Assembly: GCA_001485605.1 (NCBI GenBank)
Contig: FAON01000012.1
Location: forward strand, 124,001 to 188,000
Reading direction: 5' to 3'
Source: Candidatus Kryptobacter tengchongensis
Lineage (GTDB): Bacteria; Bacteroidota; Ignavibacteria; Kryptoniales; Kryptoniaceae
Length of the DNA stretch: 64,000 bases
In this document: in pieces, positions 28,788-38,003 of the stretch
How the letters are laid out: every line of letters begins with the position of its first letter
How positions within the stretch are numbered: position 1 is the first letter of the stretch
Position numbers and translations under genes: made by a program
The notes under the pieces: model-generated
What the model was told of the DNA's origin: nothing
Seen by the model: the letters and a program-made list of their open reading frames with translations, nothing else
Database searches by the model: none

Positions 28788-30128
28788 TTAACCCTTTGTT
28801 TTAAATTTTTTAACCGCGCCAAGTTTAACTATTTTTGCATTATTGGCTTTAACATTTTTCGTAGCATTTCTTGTATCAATTACAATTTTTGAATTCTTGA
28901 CGATAAAATCAAAATCATAACTGCTGTGGTCTGTTGTGACAACAACGATATCAAAACTTTGCAAATTTTCACGACTTAACTCAATAGATTTAAACCTTAC
29001 TCCATTTACCAACACCTCAGGAACATATGGATCATTATAAGATATGTTTCGTGCTCCCTCGTTCATAAGTATTTCAATAATTTTCAACGCAGGTGAAAGC
29101 CGTGTATCATCAACATCTTTTTTAAACGCAACGCCAAGAAAAAGTATGTTTGCATCCTTTATAGTTTTCGGGATGCTACTCAACTCCTTCAAAATTAAAT
29201 TTACAACATAAAAAGGCATTGACTCGTTTGTCTCAGCAGCTAACTCAATAAAATTTGTATGAAAATCATATGACCTTGCAAACCACGCAAGATAGTATGG
29301 ATCAACCAAAATACAATGCCCACCAATTCCGGGTCCAGGATAAAATGGCATAAAACCAAATGGTTTGGTTGAAGCTGCTTCAATAACCTCCCAAATGTCA
29401 ATTCCACCAATTCTATCACAAAGCTGAGCAAGTTCGTTGACAAGAGCGATGTTAACACTTCTAAATATATTCTCAAGAAGTTTTGCCATTTCCGCAACAC
29501 TTGGAGATGAGACACGATGAACATTTTTTGAAATTTGCTTTATAACTGCTTCAGCTAAACTGGTACACTCTGGTGTAACACCACCAACAATTACAGGGGT
29601 ATTTGAAAGATTCCATTTCTTATTACCAGGATCAATTCTCTCGGGTGAAAAAGCCAGGAAAAAATCTTGACCAACCTTTAAGCCCGTTTTTTCCAGTATC
29701 GGAAGGACATAACTTTCAGTGGTTGTGGGAAAAGTTGTGCTCTTTAGAATTATAATTTGCCCAGATCTTAACTTTTTAGCTATATTTTCAGTTGCATTTA
29801 AAATGTGCGAAATATCAGGATCTTTATTTTCTTTAAAAGGCGTTGGAACACAGATGAAAATTACATCAAGTGTGTCAACACAAGAGTAATCATCCACAGC
29901 TGAAAGTTTCCCAGATTTGACAAGTTTCCTTAATTTCTCAGAATCAACATCCAAGATGTAATTCTCACCCTTGTTTAACCTCTCAACTTTGCTTTTATCT
30001 ATGTCAATCCCAATCGTTGTGAAACCCTTTGAAGCATACTCAACTGCAAGTGGAAGTCCAACATATCCAAGCCCAACAACACCAATTTTGGCTTCCTTTT
30101 TGAGAATTTTTCTTCTTAAATAGTCCAA
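28788..30128 (-). CDS. Nucleotide-sugar dehydrogenase (UDP-HexNAc 6-dehydrogenase type)
   Basis: 446 residues from TTG 30128. The NAD-binding start is IGVVGLGYVGLPLAVEYA. The central domain has PERIDPGNK and LENIFRSVNIALVNELA, with the catalytic Cys in PGPGIGGHCILVDPYYLAW. The C-terminal domain holds AFKKDVDDTR. Sequence style is that of WbpA/WecC (UDP-GlcNAc or UDP-ManNAc to uronic acid) rather than UDP-glucose dehydrogenase. It supplies acidic sugar for the exported polysaccharide. Gaps of 13 bp upstream and 5 bp downstream support an operon. Confidence 0.9.
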   Translation of the reverse strand: MDYLRRKILKKEAKIGVVGLGYVGLPLAVEYASKGFTTIGIDIDKSKVERLNKGENYILDVDSEKLRKLVKSGKLSAVDDYSCVDTLDVIFICVPTPFKENKDPDISHILNATENIAKKLRSGQIIILKSTTFPTTTESYVLPILEKTGLKVGQDFFLAFSPERIDPGNKKWNLSNTPVIVGGVTPECTSLAEAVIKQISKNVHRVSSPSVAEMAKLLENIFRSVNIALVNELAQLCDRIGGIDIWEVIEAASTKPFGFMPFYPGPGIGGHCILVDPYYLAWFARSYDFHTNFIELAAETNESMPFYVVNLILKELSSIPKTIKDANILFLGVAFKKDVDDTRLSPALKIIEILMNEGARNISYNDPYVPEVLVNGVRFKSIELSRENLQSFDIVVVTTDHSSYDFDFIVKNSKIVIDTRNATKNVKANNAKIVKLGAVKKFKTKG

Positions 30129-30141
30129 GTTGAAAATTTAC

Positions 30142-31164
30142 TTAATTTTTTAATCTTTCCCCATACCAAAGTTGATAGTAATTTTGATATTCGCCTGAAA
30201 TTATTCTCTTCCACCAGCTTTCGTTCTGAATATACCAATTTATTGTTTCTGTGATCGCCTCTTCAAATGAATAAATCGGTTCCCAACCAAGTTCATTTTT
30301 AATTTTTGACCAATCCATAGCATACCTTCTATCATGCCCGGGTCTATCTTTGACAAATTTTATAAGCGATTCAGGTTTTCCGAGTTTTTTTAAAATCAAC
30401 TTTACAATATCAATATTTTGCCATTCATTGCTCGCACCAATATTGTAAATCTCCCCAGGTTTGCCTTTTTGAATTACAAAATCAATCGCGCGACAATGAT
30501 CAATAACATAAATCCAATCTCTCACATTCTTTCCATCTCCATAAACTGGCAACGGTTTATCATTTAGAGCATTTATTATCATCAATGGTATGAGTTTCTC
30601 CGGAAACTGATATGGTCCAAAATTATTTGAACATCTGGTTATTACAACGGGAACTCCAAATGTTTTAAAATAAGCTCTACACAGAAGGTCAGCACTTGCT
30701 TTGCTTGCTGCATAAGGTGAATTTGGCAAAAGTGGCATATCCTCTCTGAATTTCCCTTCTGGACCAAGCGAGCCATACACCTCATCAGTTGAAATTTGTA
30801 TAAACCTTTCAATACCGAATTTCTTTGTCACCTCAAGCAGAACCTGAGTTCCAAGAATGTTTGTCCTTATAAAAATTTCCGGTCCAAGTATACTTCTATC
30901 AACATGAGATTCAGCAGCAAAATTCACAATTACATCAACTTCAAATTTCTGAACAATATATTCCACAAGTTCCTGATTACAAATATCACCCCTCACGAAA
31001 TGATAATTTGGGTTATCCTCAACATCTTTTAAATTCTCAAGGTTACCAGCGTAGGTAAGCTTATCAAGATTTACAACTCTGACATCCGGGTAATTTTGAA
31101 GCATATACCTTACAAAATTGCTCCCTATAAACCCCGCTCCTCCTGTTATCAGAATGCTTTGCAT
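30142..31164 (-). CDS. rfbB: dTDP-glucose 4,6-dehydratase
   Basis: 340 residues. The Rossmann start is ILITGGAGFIGSNFVRYML. Also present are ESHVDRSI, STDEVYGSLG with the catalytic Asp/Glu pair, YAASKASADLL with the catalytic Tyr and Lys, and RDWIYVIDHC. It makes dTDP-4-keto-6-deoxyglucose, the precursor of rhamnose and other 6-deoxysugars. RfbA, RfbC and RfbD are not in the window. It is the first gene of the minus-strand polysaccharide run, with a 188-bp divergent upstream region. Confidence 0.94.
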   Translation of the reverse strand: MQSILITGGAGFIGSNFVRYMLQNYPDVRVVNLDKLTYAGNLENLKDVEDNPNYHFVRGDICNQELVEYIVQKFEVDVIVNFAAESHVDRSILGPEIFIRTNILGTQVLLEVTKKFGIERFIQISTDEVYGSLGPEGKFREDMPLLPNSPYAASKASADLLCRAYFKTFGVPVVITRCSNNFGPYQFPEKLIPLMIINALNDKPLPVYGDGKNVRDWIYVIDHCRAIDFVIQKGKPGEIYNIGASNEWQNIDIVKLILKKLGKPESLIKFVKDRPGHDRRYAMDWSKIKNELGWEPIYSFEEAITETINWYIQNESWWKRIISGEYQNYYQLWYGERLKN

Positions 31165-31226
31165 TTGAAAATTTCCCTTTTTAATTTGAAATTGATTCCA
31201 AATTGAAAATTCCCCTCACCAAAAAC

Positions 31227-31250
31227 TCCTCCCCCTTTAAAGGGGGAGGA
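31227..31250. repeat. 24-bp perfect palindrome in a divergent intergenic region
   Basis: TCCTCCCCCTTT followed by its exact reverse complement, with C-rich (31212-31220) and G-rich (31255-31263) flanks that could lengthen the stem. It lies between divergent genes, where no terminator is needed. It resembles dispersed palindromic elements seen in some FCB genomes, but no second copy was noticed in this window. Confidence 0.6.
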
Positions 31251-31352
31251 TATGAGGTGGGGGTGTAAACTCACGAAAAATTCAATTAAATCTATAAAAA
31301 CGCACCCAAAAAATCAATTAAACACAAAAGCACCTTTAAATAAAATTCAGCA

Positions 31353-34300
31353 ATGATAAATTTCTTCATCAATTTTCTGTCATATGCCATGCGTTTTATA
31401 ATTTATGCTTTGTCTCTGCTTACTGGTTTGTGCCTCGCTCAGATTCAAAATGTTGAAATTGCAATTTCAAAAAATGATTCCATAATCAACCTCCCGCATC
31501 GTTTCATCATCCCTCAAAGTGAGGTTATTAAAATTGACTCCCTTTCCCTTTTCCCCGAAATTCACTATAAAATTGACTATAACATTGGAAAAATTTACCT
31601 GTATAAATCCATCATTGAAAAGGTTAATTCATCAGAACCGAAACTCAAAGCAACTTATAGGACGATTCCCATTGATACAGTGTTTTTCAAATATAGCAAA
31701 ATTGAATTTTTAGAGACAAGTAAAAAACAGGAGGAAAAAATTTTTAAAGTTGAAAAAATTTCTGATGAAGCATCGTCATTTTCAGGAAACATACAGAAAA
31801 ATGGGAGCATAGTTCGTGGTTTCACATTTGGAAGCAATCGTGACCTTATGCTTCAATCTGGTTTCAACTTGCAATTATCAGGAAATTTAACCAAAGATAT
31901 TGAGATTGTGGCTTCGTTGACAGATGAAAATATACCAATTCAACCAGAGGGAAATACGCAAACCTTGCAAGAAATTGATAAAATTTTTATTCAAGTGAAA
32001 TCAAAAAACTTATTTGCAACATTTGGAGATTATGATATCGGTTATCAGTTAAGCGATGATCAAAATTTATATTTTTCTGAATCACCCGAATTTGCAGGAA
32101 TTAGAAGAAGATTACAGGGCGGAAAATTTCAAGCTAATTACCAGCTTGATTTTTTAAAAACGAAAAATACAGTTGCCATTGCTTCGTCAAGAGGAAAGTT
32201 CGCAACAAATTACTTCAACGGGATTGATGGTATTCAAGGTCCGTATAGATTAACTGGACAAAATGGCGAAAAAGATATAATTGTAATCGCAGGGACAGAA
32301 AAAGTTTACATTGATGGAGAACTAATGACCCGTGGAGAAAGCAACGACTATGTAATTGACTATTCAACTGCCGAAATAACATTTACTCCAAATCGTTTAA
32401 TAACTTCTGCTTCAAGGATAACCGTTGATTTTCAATACACGGATAGAAAATATGCAAGAAACTTCCTCGCCCTTGTCTCTGACAACCTGCTCTTTGACGA
32501 TAAATTGAATCTATCTTTCTCCTATTTTTACGATTCTGACAATAAAAATGCCCCAATTGACCTCGCTCTTTCGCAATCTGACATTGAAGTTTTACGCATG
32601 AGCGGTGATGACATATTCAAAGCAATTAAAAGCGGGGTAAACTATGTTGGTTTTGACTCATCAAAAGGGATAGGAAAAGGACAATATGTTAAGAAAGATA
32701 CAGTAATTGACCTTGAAAGATATGAAATTTTCATATATGCACCAGGCGACAAAAACGCCCTTTATTCGGTGACTTTCTCATATGTTGGTACTGGGAAAGG
32801 AGATTATATGCGTCGTGGAATTGGGAAATATGAGTTTGTCGGAAAAGGCAAGGGTGATTATCTTCCTGTGATTTTTCTTCCCATGCCACAATCATCGCAA
32901 ATTTTTGATATTGGAGCAAGATATAAAACAGGAAATTTCAATTTTCTCACCGAGCTCGCTTTGAGCAACTCTGATAAAAATCAGTTTTCCACAATAGACG
33001 ATGATAACAACAAAGGCTTTGCCTTAAAATATGGATTCAGCTATTCAAGTGGCAAAATTTTTGAAAAAGGATTAAGAAAAGTTGAATTTAACATCCATCA
33101 AAGACATAAAAACAAGAACTTTACTGGGCTTGATAGATTTGATGTCGTTGAATTTAATAGGAAATGGAACACCACTGATGAAGCATCTAAACTTGATGAA
33201 TCAATACTTGAATCTGCTCTGCGATTTGAAATTTTTGGAAATAGCTTCTTTGGTCTTGGATACGGCTTTCTAAAAAATGAAAATAGATTTAAAACCAATA
33301 GAAGTGTGTTCAACTTAAAAATCAATGAAGATAAATTTCCTGAAATTGATAACCTCACCGAAATTTTGCTATCAAAACTTGATACATTAAAATCAAAATG
33401 GCTGAGAAACAAGGGTTTCATAAAATACAAAACTTGGTTCTTAACTCCATTTGTAAACTATGAAATGGAACTTAGGCAAAACTTTACAAGCAGTTCATCA
33501 GAAGCTGGGAATTTTAGGTTTCTGAGGTTGATCCCTGGATTTGAAATAGGGTTAAAAAAAGTTAAAGCATCTTTTTCGTATGAATTAAGATTTGACGACA
33601 TCGTAAGAGATGGCAAATATATCCATTCAAGCAAGATGCAAAACCAAAACTACAGAATAAGCTTAGGAAATGAAAGATTTGAACTTAATAGCGATTTAAC
33701 CTTGAATAGAAAAACTTACTTCATTGATTCCATCAAATCAATAAACAATATCCTGATAAGAACTTATAGTAGAGCGGAAATTTTAAAAAGAGCGATCAGA
33801 ATAAACTTAATTTATCGTGCGATGACAAAAATGGTTTCACGACTTGAACCTGTCTTTATAAAGGTTCAAAAAGGGACAGGAAATTACAGATATCTTGGCG
33901 ACCTAAACGGAAACGGAATACAGGATGCAAACGAATTTGAACAAACAAAATTTGACGGGGACTATATCATGCTAACACTACCTGGAGATTTACTTACCCC
34001 AACAGCAAATGTTGATGCAAGCTTTAACCTAAGATTTTATCCCGAAAGATTGACAAAATCTTCATTGCCATTTTCAAGCGATACATATTTTCAAGTTTCA
34101 GAAAGCAGTTTGGAATCCCAAGATAAAATTTATCTTTTGCGATTAAATTACTTTCAGCGCGAAAATAAAACGATAAATGGAACGATTACATTTAGACAGG
34201 ATATTTACTTATTTGAAAATAGCAGAAAATTCTCGTTGCGATATAGATTCCTAAAAACCGGCTCAATGTTTAGCTATAACATTACAACAAGAAAAACATC

Positions 34301-34817
34301 AAGCATTGAAAACTCAATGCGAATAAGATGGTATCCAGAGCCTGATCTGGGATTTCAAGCAGAGGGATTAATTAAAAAGAAAACATCAGAGGGTGGGTTT
34401 AAAGAAAGTGATGTTTTTGACATACGGGGTCAAAGTTTAAACCTTGAAATTTTCTATAAGCCGTTCAATTATGTTGAGTTAAGTTTTAAAATAGGAACTG
34501 GTCAGAATAAAGACATAGCTGGAACAGTTAAAAACGCTTCCTTAAATCGGGAAGGGGTTAAGATAAGTTGGCTTTTGATGAGCAAGGGACGAATTGACCT
34601 TGAAATTGAGCGAAATGAAGTTTTGGTAAAAGGTTTAGCACAAAATCCAAGTTATGAACTTATTGAAGGAAACTATCTCGGGAAAAGCGTTTTTTTGAGG
34701 TTAAATTTTTATTACAGCATCGGGGATTACATTCAAGTCAGCGGGAATTATAATGGTCGTTTTCTTTCAACCGGAGCAATTCATATTGCACAAGCGGAAG
34801 TGAGAGTATATTTTTAG
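31353..34817 (+). CDS. Large predicted outer-membrane beta-barrel protein, FCB type
   Basis: 1154 residues from ATG 31353; ATG 31389 would give a cleaner signal peptide (RFIIYALSLLTGLCLAQ). After about 130 residues of Ig-like start come NGSIVRGFTFGSNRDLML, a repeated alternating strand pattern (INPEGNTQTL-like, ATFGDYDIGYQL), a DGELMTRGESNDYVIDY segment, three GKG-x-Y motifs near residues 443-500, and a DLNGNGIQDANEFEQ possible Ca-binding loop. The end is a strand finishing in Phe, as in barrels. It shares style with SprA-like surface proteins of FCB bacteria but is about half their length. It is probably exposed; function unknown. It is alone, divergent from rfbB. Confidence 0.7.
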   Translation: MINFFINFLSYAMRFIIYALSLLTGLCLAQIQNVEIAISKNDSIINLPHRFIIPQSEVIKIDSLSLFPEIHYKIDYNIGKIYLYKSIIEKVNSSEPKLKATYRTIPIDTVFFKYSKIEFLETSKKQEEKIFKVEKISDEASSFSGNIQKNGSIVRGFTFGSNRDLMLQSGFNLQLSGNLTKDIEIVASLTDENIPIQPEGNTQTLQEIDKIFIQVKSKNLFATFGDYDIGYQLSDDQNLYFSESPEFAGIRRRLQGGKFQANYQLDFLKTKNTVAIASSRGKFATNYFNGIDGIQGPYRLTGQNGEKDIIVIAGTEKVYIDGELMTRGESNDYVIDYSTAEITFTPNRLITSASRITVDFQYTDRKYARNFLALVSDNLLFDDKLNLSFSYFYDSDNKNAPIDLALSQSDIEVLRMSGDDIFKAIKSGVNYVGFDSSKGIGKGQYVKKDTVIDLERYEIFIYAPGDKNALYSVTFSYVGTGKGDYMRRGIGKYEFVGKGKGDYLPVIFLPMPQSSQIFDIGARYKTGNFNFLTELALSNSDKNQFSTIDDDNNKGFALKYGFSYSSGKIFEKGLRKVEFNIHQRHKNKNFTGLDRFDVVEFNRKWNTTDEASKLDESILESALRFEIFGNSFFGLGYGFLKNENRFKTNRSVFNLKINEDKFPEIDNLTEILLSKLDTLKSKWLRNKGFIKYKTWFLTPFVNYEMELRQNFTSSSSEAGNFRFLRLIPGFEIGLKKVKASFSYELRFDDIVRDGKYIHSSKMQNQNYRISLGNERFELNSDLTLNRKTYFIDSIKSINNILIRTYSRAEILKRAIRINLIYRAMTKMVSRLEPVFIKVQKGTGNYRYLGDLNGNGIQDANEFEQTKFDGDYIMLTLPGDLLTPTANVDASFNLRFYPERLTKSSLPFSSDTYFQVSESSLESQDKIYLLRLNYFQRENKTINGTITFRQDIYLFENSRKFSLRYRFLKTGSMFSYNITTRKTSSIENSMRIRWYPEPDLGFQAEGLIKKKTSEGGFKESDVFDIRGQSLNLEIFYKPFNYVELSFKIGTGQNKDIAGTVKNASLNREGVKISWLLMSKGRIDLEIERNEVLVKGLAQNPSYELIEGNYLGKSVFLRLNFYYSIGDYIQVSGNYNGRFLSTGAIHIAQAEVRVYF

Positions 34818-34951
34818 ACAATCCCGAATCTGAAGTCAAAATATTCTACCTAATTTTACATAGCAATTTAGAATGCTTGATAGCTAATTTTTTAAGTATG
34901 AATTGTCATCTATCGGTAAGGATTTCTCTGTATCTTTACGAATTAATTAAT

Positions 34952-35731
34952 TCATTGCTCCCCAAGTAATTCCGATAAAATTTTCTCTATTACTTTCCTT
35001 ACCTTCTCAACACTATCTATATTATCTATTATAGGTTTGAGGTAATTCTCATGAAAAACAACAAAACCGTTTGAAAGTCTAATAAAATATTTATTAAATG
35101 CCTGTAACGATTTTTGATAGAGTGTTTTATTTCTTACCCTTGGGCTTTTAATTTTCCTTTCAAGTTCATCAATATCAAACACCGGATAAGGAATAATAAC
35201 TAAATTTTTCCTTTTACTTGCACTACGACCCTCTTTTCTATAAGTAATTTTAGCTACCTGAAACTCAATCTCATTTACTTTTGCATCAATTCCTTTTACA
35301 TCCAGCTCAGCGTTACATTCAAGTTTTAGATTTTTATTTTCTTTTGCACAAATATATTCAAATAAATAACAGAAATCCAGCTGGGTGAGCACAGAAACCC
35401 ATGTCCGATACATTCTTGCTTTAAATCCTTTCTTAAACCAACCATTTTCATTCAATTTTTTATTGAAATAATATTTCTTAAATCCTTTAAGCGCTTTTTT
35501 GCTTTTAACGTCGGTGTTGATTTCTTCCCAAAAACTTTTAAACCATTTTTCAAAATTTAAAAAATTTCTTTCCTCCCAGTAATACCTGAATATTGAAGCC
35601 AGCGGCAATATCTCCTTGGGTAAATCTTGCTCTACCCATTTAACATCTGTTAACTCTTCACGATATTTATCCAGCGGGATAGAACCAAGAAATTCTCTAA
35701 ACCTTTGTAAATCTTTAATTGGTTCCTTCAT
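34952..35731 (-). CDS. TaqI-like type II restriction endonuclease
   Basis: 259 residues from ATG 35731, which overlaps the methylase stop as ATGA and has AAGGA eight bases upstream; an earlier ATG at 35761 is inside the methylase. Similarity to TaqI is recalled in KWVEQDLPKEILPL, the RMYRTWVSVLTQL stretch, ELDVKGIDAK and FQVAKITYRKEGR, and LSNGFVVFHE near the end. The putative PD-(D/E)xK-type site is Asp of GIDAK with Gln-x-x-Lys of QVAK. It is predicted to cut TCGA together with the methylase next door. Identity rests on remembered TaqI sequence and on the very clear methylase partner. Confidence 0.82.
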   Translation of the reverse strand: MKEPIKDLQRFREFLGSIPLDKYREELTDVKWVEQDLPKEILPLASIFRYYWEERNFLNFEKWFKSFWEEINTDVKSKKALKGFKKYYFNKKLNENGWFKKGFKARMYRTWVSVLTQLDFCYLFEYICAKENKNLKLECNAELDVKGIDAKVNEIEFQVAKITYRKEGRSASKRKNLVIIPYPVFDIDELERKIKSPRVRNKTLYQKSLQAFNKYFIRLSNGFVVFHENYLKPIIDNIDSVEKVRKVIEKILSELLGEQ

Positions 35732-37047
35732 AGAGATAATTCCTTTTTTATTCTTTCCCATTCTCTTTTTTGGGGTAAAGGTAAATTTTTTAGCTGAGTG
35801 ATGCTCAAATGGTAAGTAATTTCTCTATAAGTATCCTTTATATAACGCTTTACACAGTTTGAATTGAGATACTCAACAACCTCCTTCTCAGTCATATTAA
35901 AATTTAAGTTAAGCAAACTACTTTTTCTCAAAAGATGATAAACATCACCCATCCAGGGATAACATTTTTCATCGTAGGCAGCCGCAATCCTACCATTTTC
36001 TCTAAATCCTAAACCAACTACGATATGAGGTGAACCAAAGTATTTTCTAAGTTTTTTTATTTCCGATTTTTTAATCCAATAACCAGTGAGATTATCATAG
36101 ACAATTTTCTTACATTTAAGATTTTTACCATTTAAGAGTGGCAAGTATTGATCACTATTGGGAACTTTATCTTTAACTATGTATGGGTTATTTTTAATTT
36201 CGGAAGTTCTTGGTGAAATTCTTATATCGTAAATATCGCCTAACTTATAGGATGAGTTAGATTCCAAAGCCTTACTAAAATTTGTCTCAAATGTAACTAT
36301 CTCACCTTTCCAGTTAGATCTCACTTTTATTGTTTTTATTTTATCTCCCTTGTATTCAGAAAGTTCCATCATGTTTATTAAACTACTTGATTTGATGAAA
36401 TTAAGAACAACTACTGAAACATCTGCTTCTGGTTTAAATACTTCCGACCCCAAATATATTATCTTAGTTTTGCCATTTTGAGATAAAAAAGATCTTAGTT
36501 TTTTAAATTCATCAAGAATCATAAATGTAGCTGGAACGATAAAAATCAATTGTCCTTCCGGCTTGAGTAATTTAATTGATTTCTCTATAAATGCACCATA
36601 AACGTTGTATTTTCCATACCATGTTTCATACATTTTTTTATATTTTTCTTTTACTAATGGTGGAACTTTTATTGTGTAGTGTTCCGAAAGACTTGGAATA
36701 CCATAAGGTGGATTGCCAATTATTAAATCAAAATAGTCTTTGCTTTCCCAAAGAAGGTAATCTCCTTCAATTAATTCAAAACCATCAATGTTTAAGGTTT
36801 TCAAATAATTTATAACTTCTTGGTTTATTTCCACCCCAATAAGTTTTGCTTTTTTAAAAATAAAAGGATAGTTTTTCTTTATTCCTATTAAAAATTGTGC
36901 TAAGCCACAAGCAGGTTCTAGTATGGCTATATCATTTTTATTAATAAGTTCGTCAACATTAATTAATTTAACCATAAAATCAACCACCCATTCAGGGGTA
37001 AAAAATAGCCCATAATCTTTTCTTACGCTTTTTAATATGTTATTCAC
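35728..37047 (-). CDS. M.TaqI-like N6-adenine DNA methyltransferase
   Basis: 439 residues from GTG 37047. A gamma-class methylase: motif X/I (FFTPEWVVDFMV, ILEPACGLAQFL) and catalytic motif IV GNPPYGIPS, followed by KYNVYGAFIEKSIKLLKPEG and IFIVPATFMIL, which align well with M.TaqI through to the C-terminal target-recognition domain (LLNGKNLK, SPHIVVGLGF, CYPWMGDVYHLL). It should methylate adenine in TCGA and protect against the endonuclease it overlaps by 4 bp. The methylase is first in the operon, so protection is made before cutting. Confidence 0.93.
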   Translation of the reverse strand: MNNILKSVRKDYGLFFTPEWVVDFMVKLINVDELINKNDIAILEPACGLAQFLIGIKKNYPFIFKKAKLIGVEINQEVINYLKTLNIDGFELIEGDYLLWESKDYFDLIIGNPPYGIPSLSEHYTIKVPPLVKEKYKKMYETWYGKYNVYGAFIEKSIKLLKPEGQLIFIVPATFMILDEFKKLRSFLSQNGKTKIIYLGSEVFKPEADVSVVVLNFIKSSSLINMMELSEYKGDKIKTIKVRSNWKGEIVTFETNFSKALESNSSYKLGDIYDIRISPRTSEIKNNPYIVKDKVPNSDQYLPLLNGKNLKCKKIVYDNLTGYWIKKSEIKKLRKYFGSPHIVVGLGFRENGRIAAAYDEKCYPWMGDVYHLLRKSSLLNLNFNMTEKEVVEYLNSNCVKRYIKDTYREITYHLSITQLKNLPLPQKREWERIKKELSL

Positions 37048-37098
37048 TGTAAATTACAACTTAATGTTTTCATATCTTTGTGGGTAAACTCTATGTAG

Positions 37099-37172
37099 TC
37101 GGGGCGCCCGGACTCGAACCGGGGACCTCTTGGTCCCGAACCAAGCGCGCTAACCATCTGCGCTACGCCCCG
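37099..37172 (-). tRNA. tRNA-Pro (anticodon CGG)
   Basis: On the minus strand the 74 bases fold as a full cloverleaf: acceptor CGGGGCG/CGCCCCG, D arm GCGC...GCGC, anticodon arm CTTGG-TTCGGGA-CCAAG, five-base variable loop, and T arm CCCGG-TTCGAGT-CCGGG, with A as discriminator. The anticodon CGG reads CCG. CCA is not encoded. It borders the R-M pair on its 3' side. Confidence 0.97.
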
Positions 37173-37226
37173 CTACCTCAATTTAAAAATAAATAAACTC
37201 TCACAAAGTTGCAAATCTTAAAATAA

Positions 37227-37254
37227 AACCCTTCCCCTAAATTGGGGAAGGGTT
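37227..37254 (-). terminator. Intrinsic terminator of the DJ-1/PfpI gene
   Basis: An 11-bp perfect stem (AACCCTTCCCC 37227-37237; GGGGAAGGGTT 37244-37254), 6-nt loop, followed on the minus strand by TTATTTTA. It lies 7 bp after the stop of the PfpI-family gene. Confidence 0.85.
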
Positions 37255-37261
37255 GAAATGC

Positions 37262-37861
37262 TCACACGGTCACCTTTTCTTCATGGATTATCTTTGTTCC
37301 AAGAAGTTCTAAAAACTTTGCAAGCCATTCAGGATGAGCTGGCCACGCTGGAGCAGTTACAATGTTACCATCAACGATCGCTTTATCCCAAGGAAGCTCC
37401 ACATATTCACCACCAGCTGCGTTAACTTCTGGACCAACTGCAGGGTATGCGTTAATTTTTCTCCCCTTGACAACGCCTGCTGCTGTTAAAACCTGTGCAC
37501 CATGACAAATTGCTGCAATTGGTTTATTCTTCTCTGCAAAATGACGCACAATCTCAAGGACTTTGCTGTTCATTCTGATATACTCTGGGGCTCTTCCACC
37601 AGGAATAACAAGCGCATCATATTCCTCGGGGTTAATATTATCAAATGTTGCATTGAGGGTGAAGTTATGCCCTGGTTTTTCGCTGTAAGTTTGATCCCCC
37701 TCAAAGTCATGAACTGCTGTTTTTACTTTTTCACCCGCTTTCTTCCCAGGGCAAACAGCATGAACAGTATGACCAACCATTTGAAGCGCCTGAAACGGCA
37801 CCATGACCTCATAATCTTCCACGAAGTCACCAACAAGCATCAAAATTTTCTTCCCTGCCAT
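37262..37861 (-). CDS. DJ-1/PfpI family protein
   Basis: 199 residues. The glutamine-amidotransferase-like fold starts [19 protein letters not shown]; the Glu of the start region and the nucleophile Cys of [10 protein letters not shown] on the elbow are present, as is the [10 protein letters not shown] loop. Members act as glyoxalase III/deglycase or as chaperone or protease-like stress proteins. It has its own terminator and a divergent promoter region, so it is a single-gene unit. An AAGGAGGG Shine-Dalgarno precedes the ATG. The exact reaction cannot be told. Confidence 0.9.
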   Translation of the reverse strand: MAGKKILMLVGDFVEDYEVMVPFQALQMVGHTVHAVCPGKKAGEKVKTAVHDFEGDQTYSEKPGHNFTLNATFDNINPEEYDALVIPGGRAPEYIRMNSKVLEIVRHFAEKNKPIAAICHGAQVLTAAGVVKGRKINAYPAVGPEVNAAGGEYVELPWDKAIVDGNIVTAPAWPAHPEWLAKFLELLGTKIIHEEKVTV

Positions 37862-38003
37862 AGTGTGCCCTCCTTTTTTATTTGGTTTTAATGCAAAATC
37901 AATTTAAAAAATTTCAAAACAAATGTCAATCCCCAACATAAAAACTGATTGATTACGAAAATTGATTTTTGTATATTAACACAAAACAAAAATTTAAAAC
38001 CAC

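Noticed and set aside
34818-34951. Attachment-site repeat of tRNA-Pro at the far end of the R-M pair
   Set aside because: No copy of the tRNA 3' end or T-arm is visible, and no integrase is present.
35732-35761. Earlier start for the restriction endonuclease
   Set aside because: It lies inside the methylase; the ATGA overlap at 35731 has its own AAGGA site.
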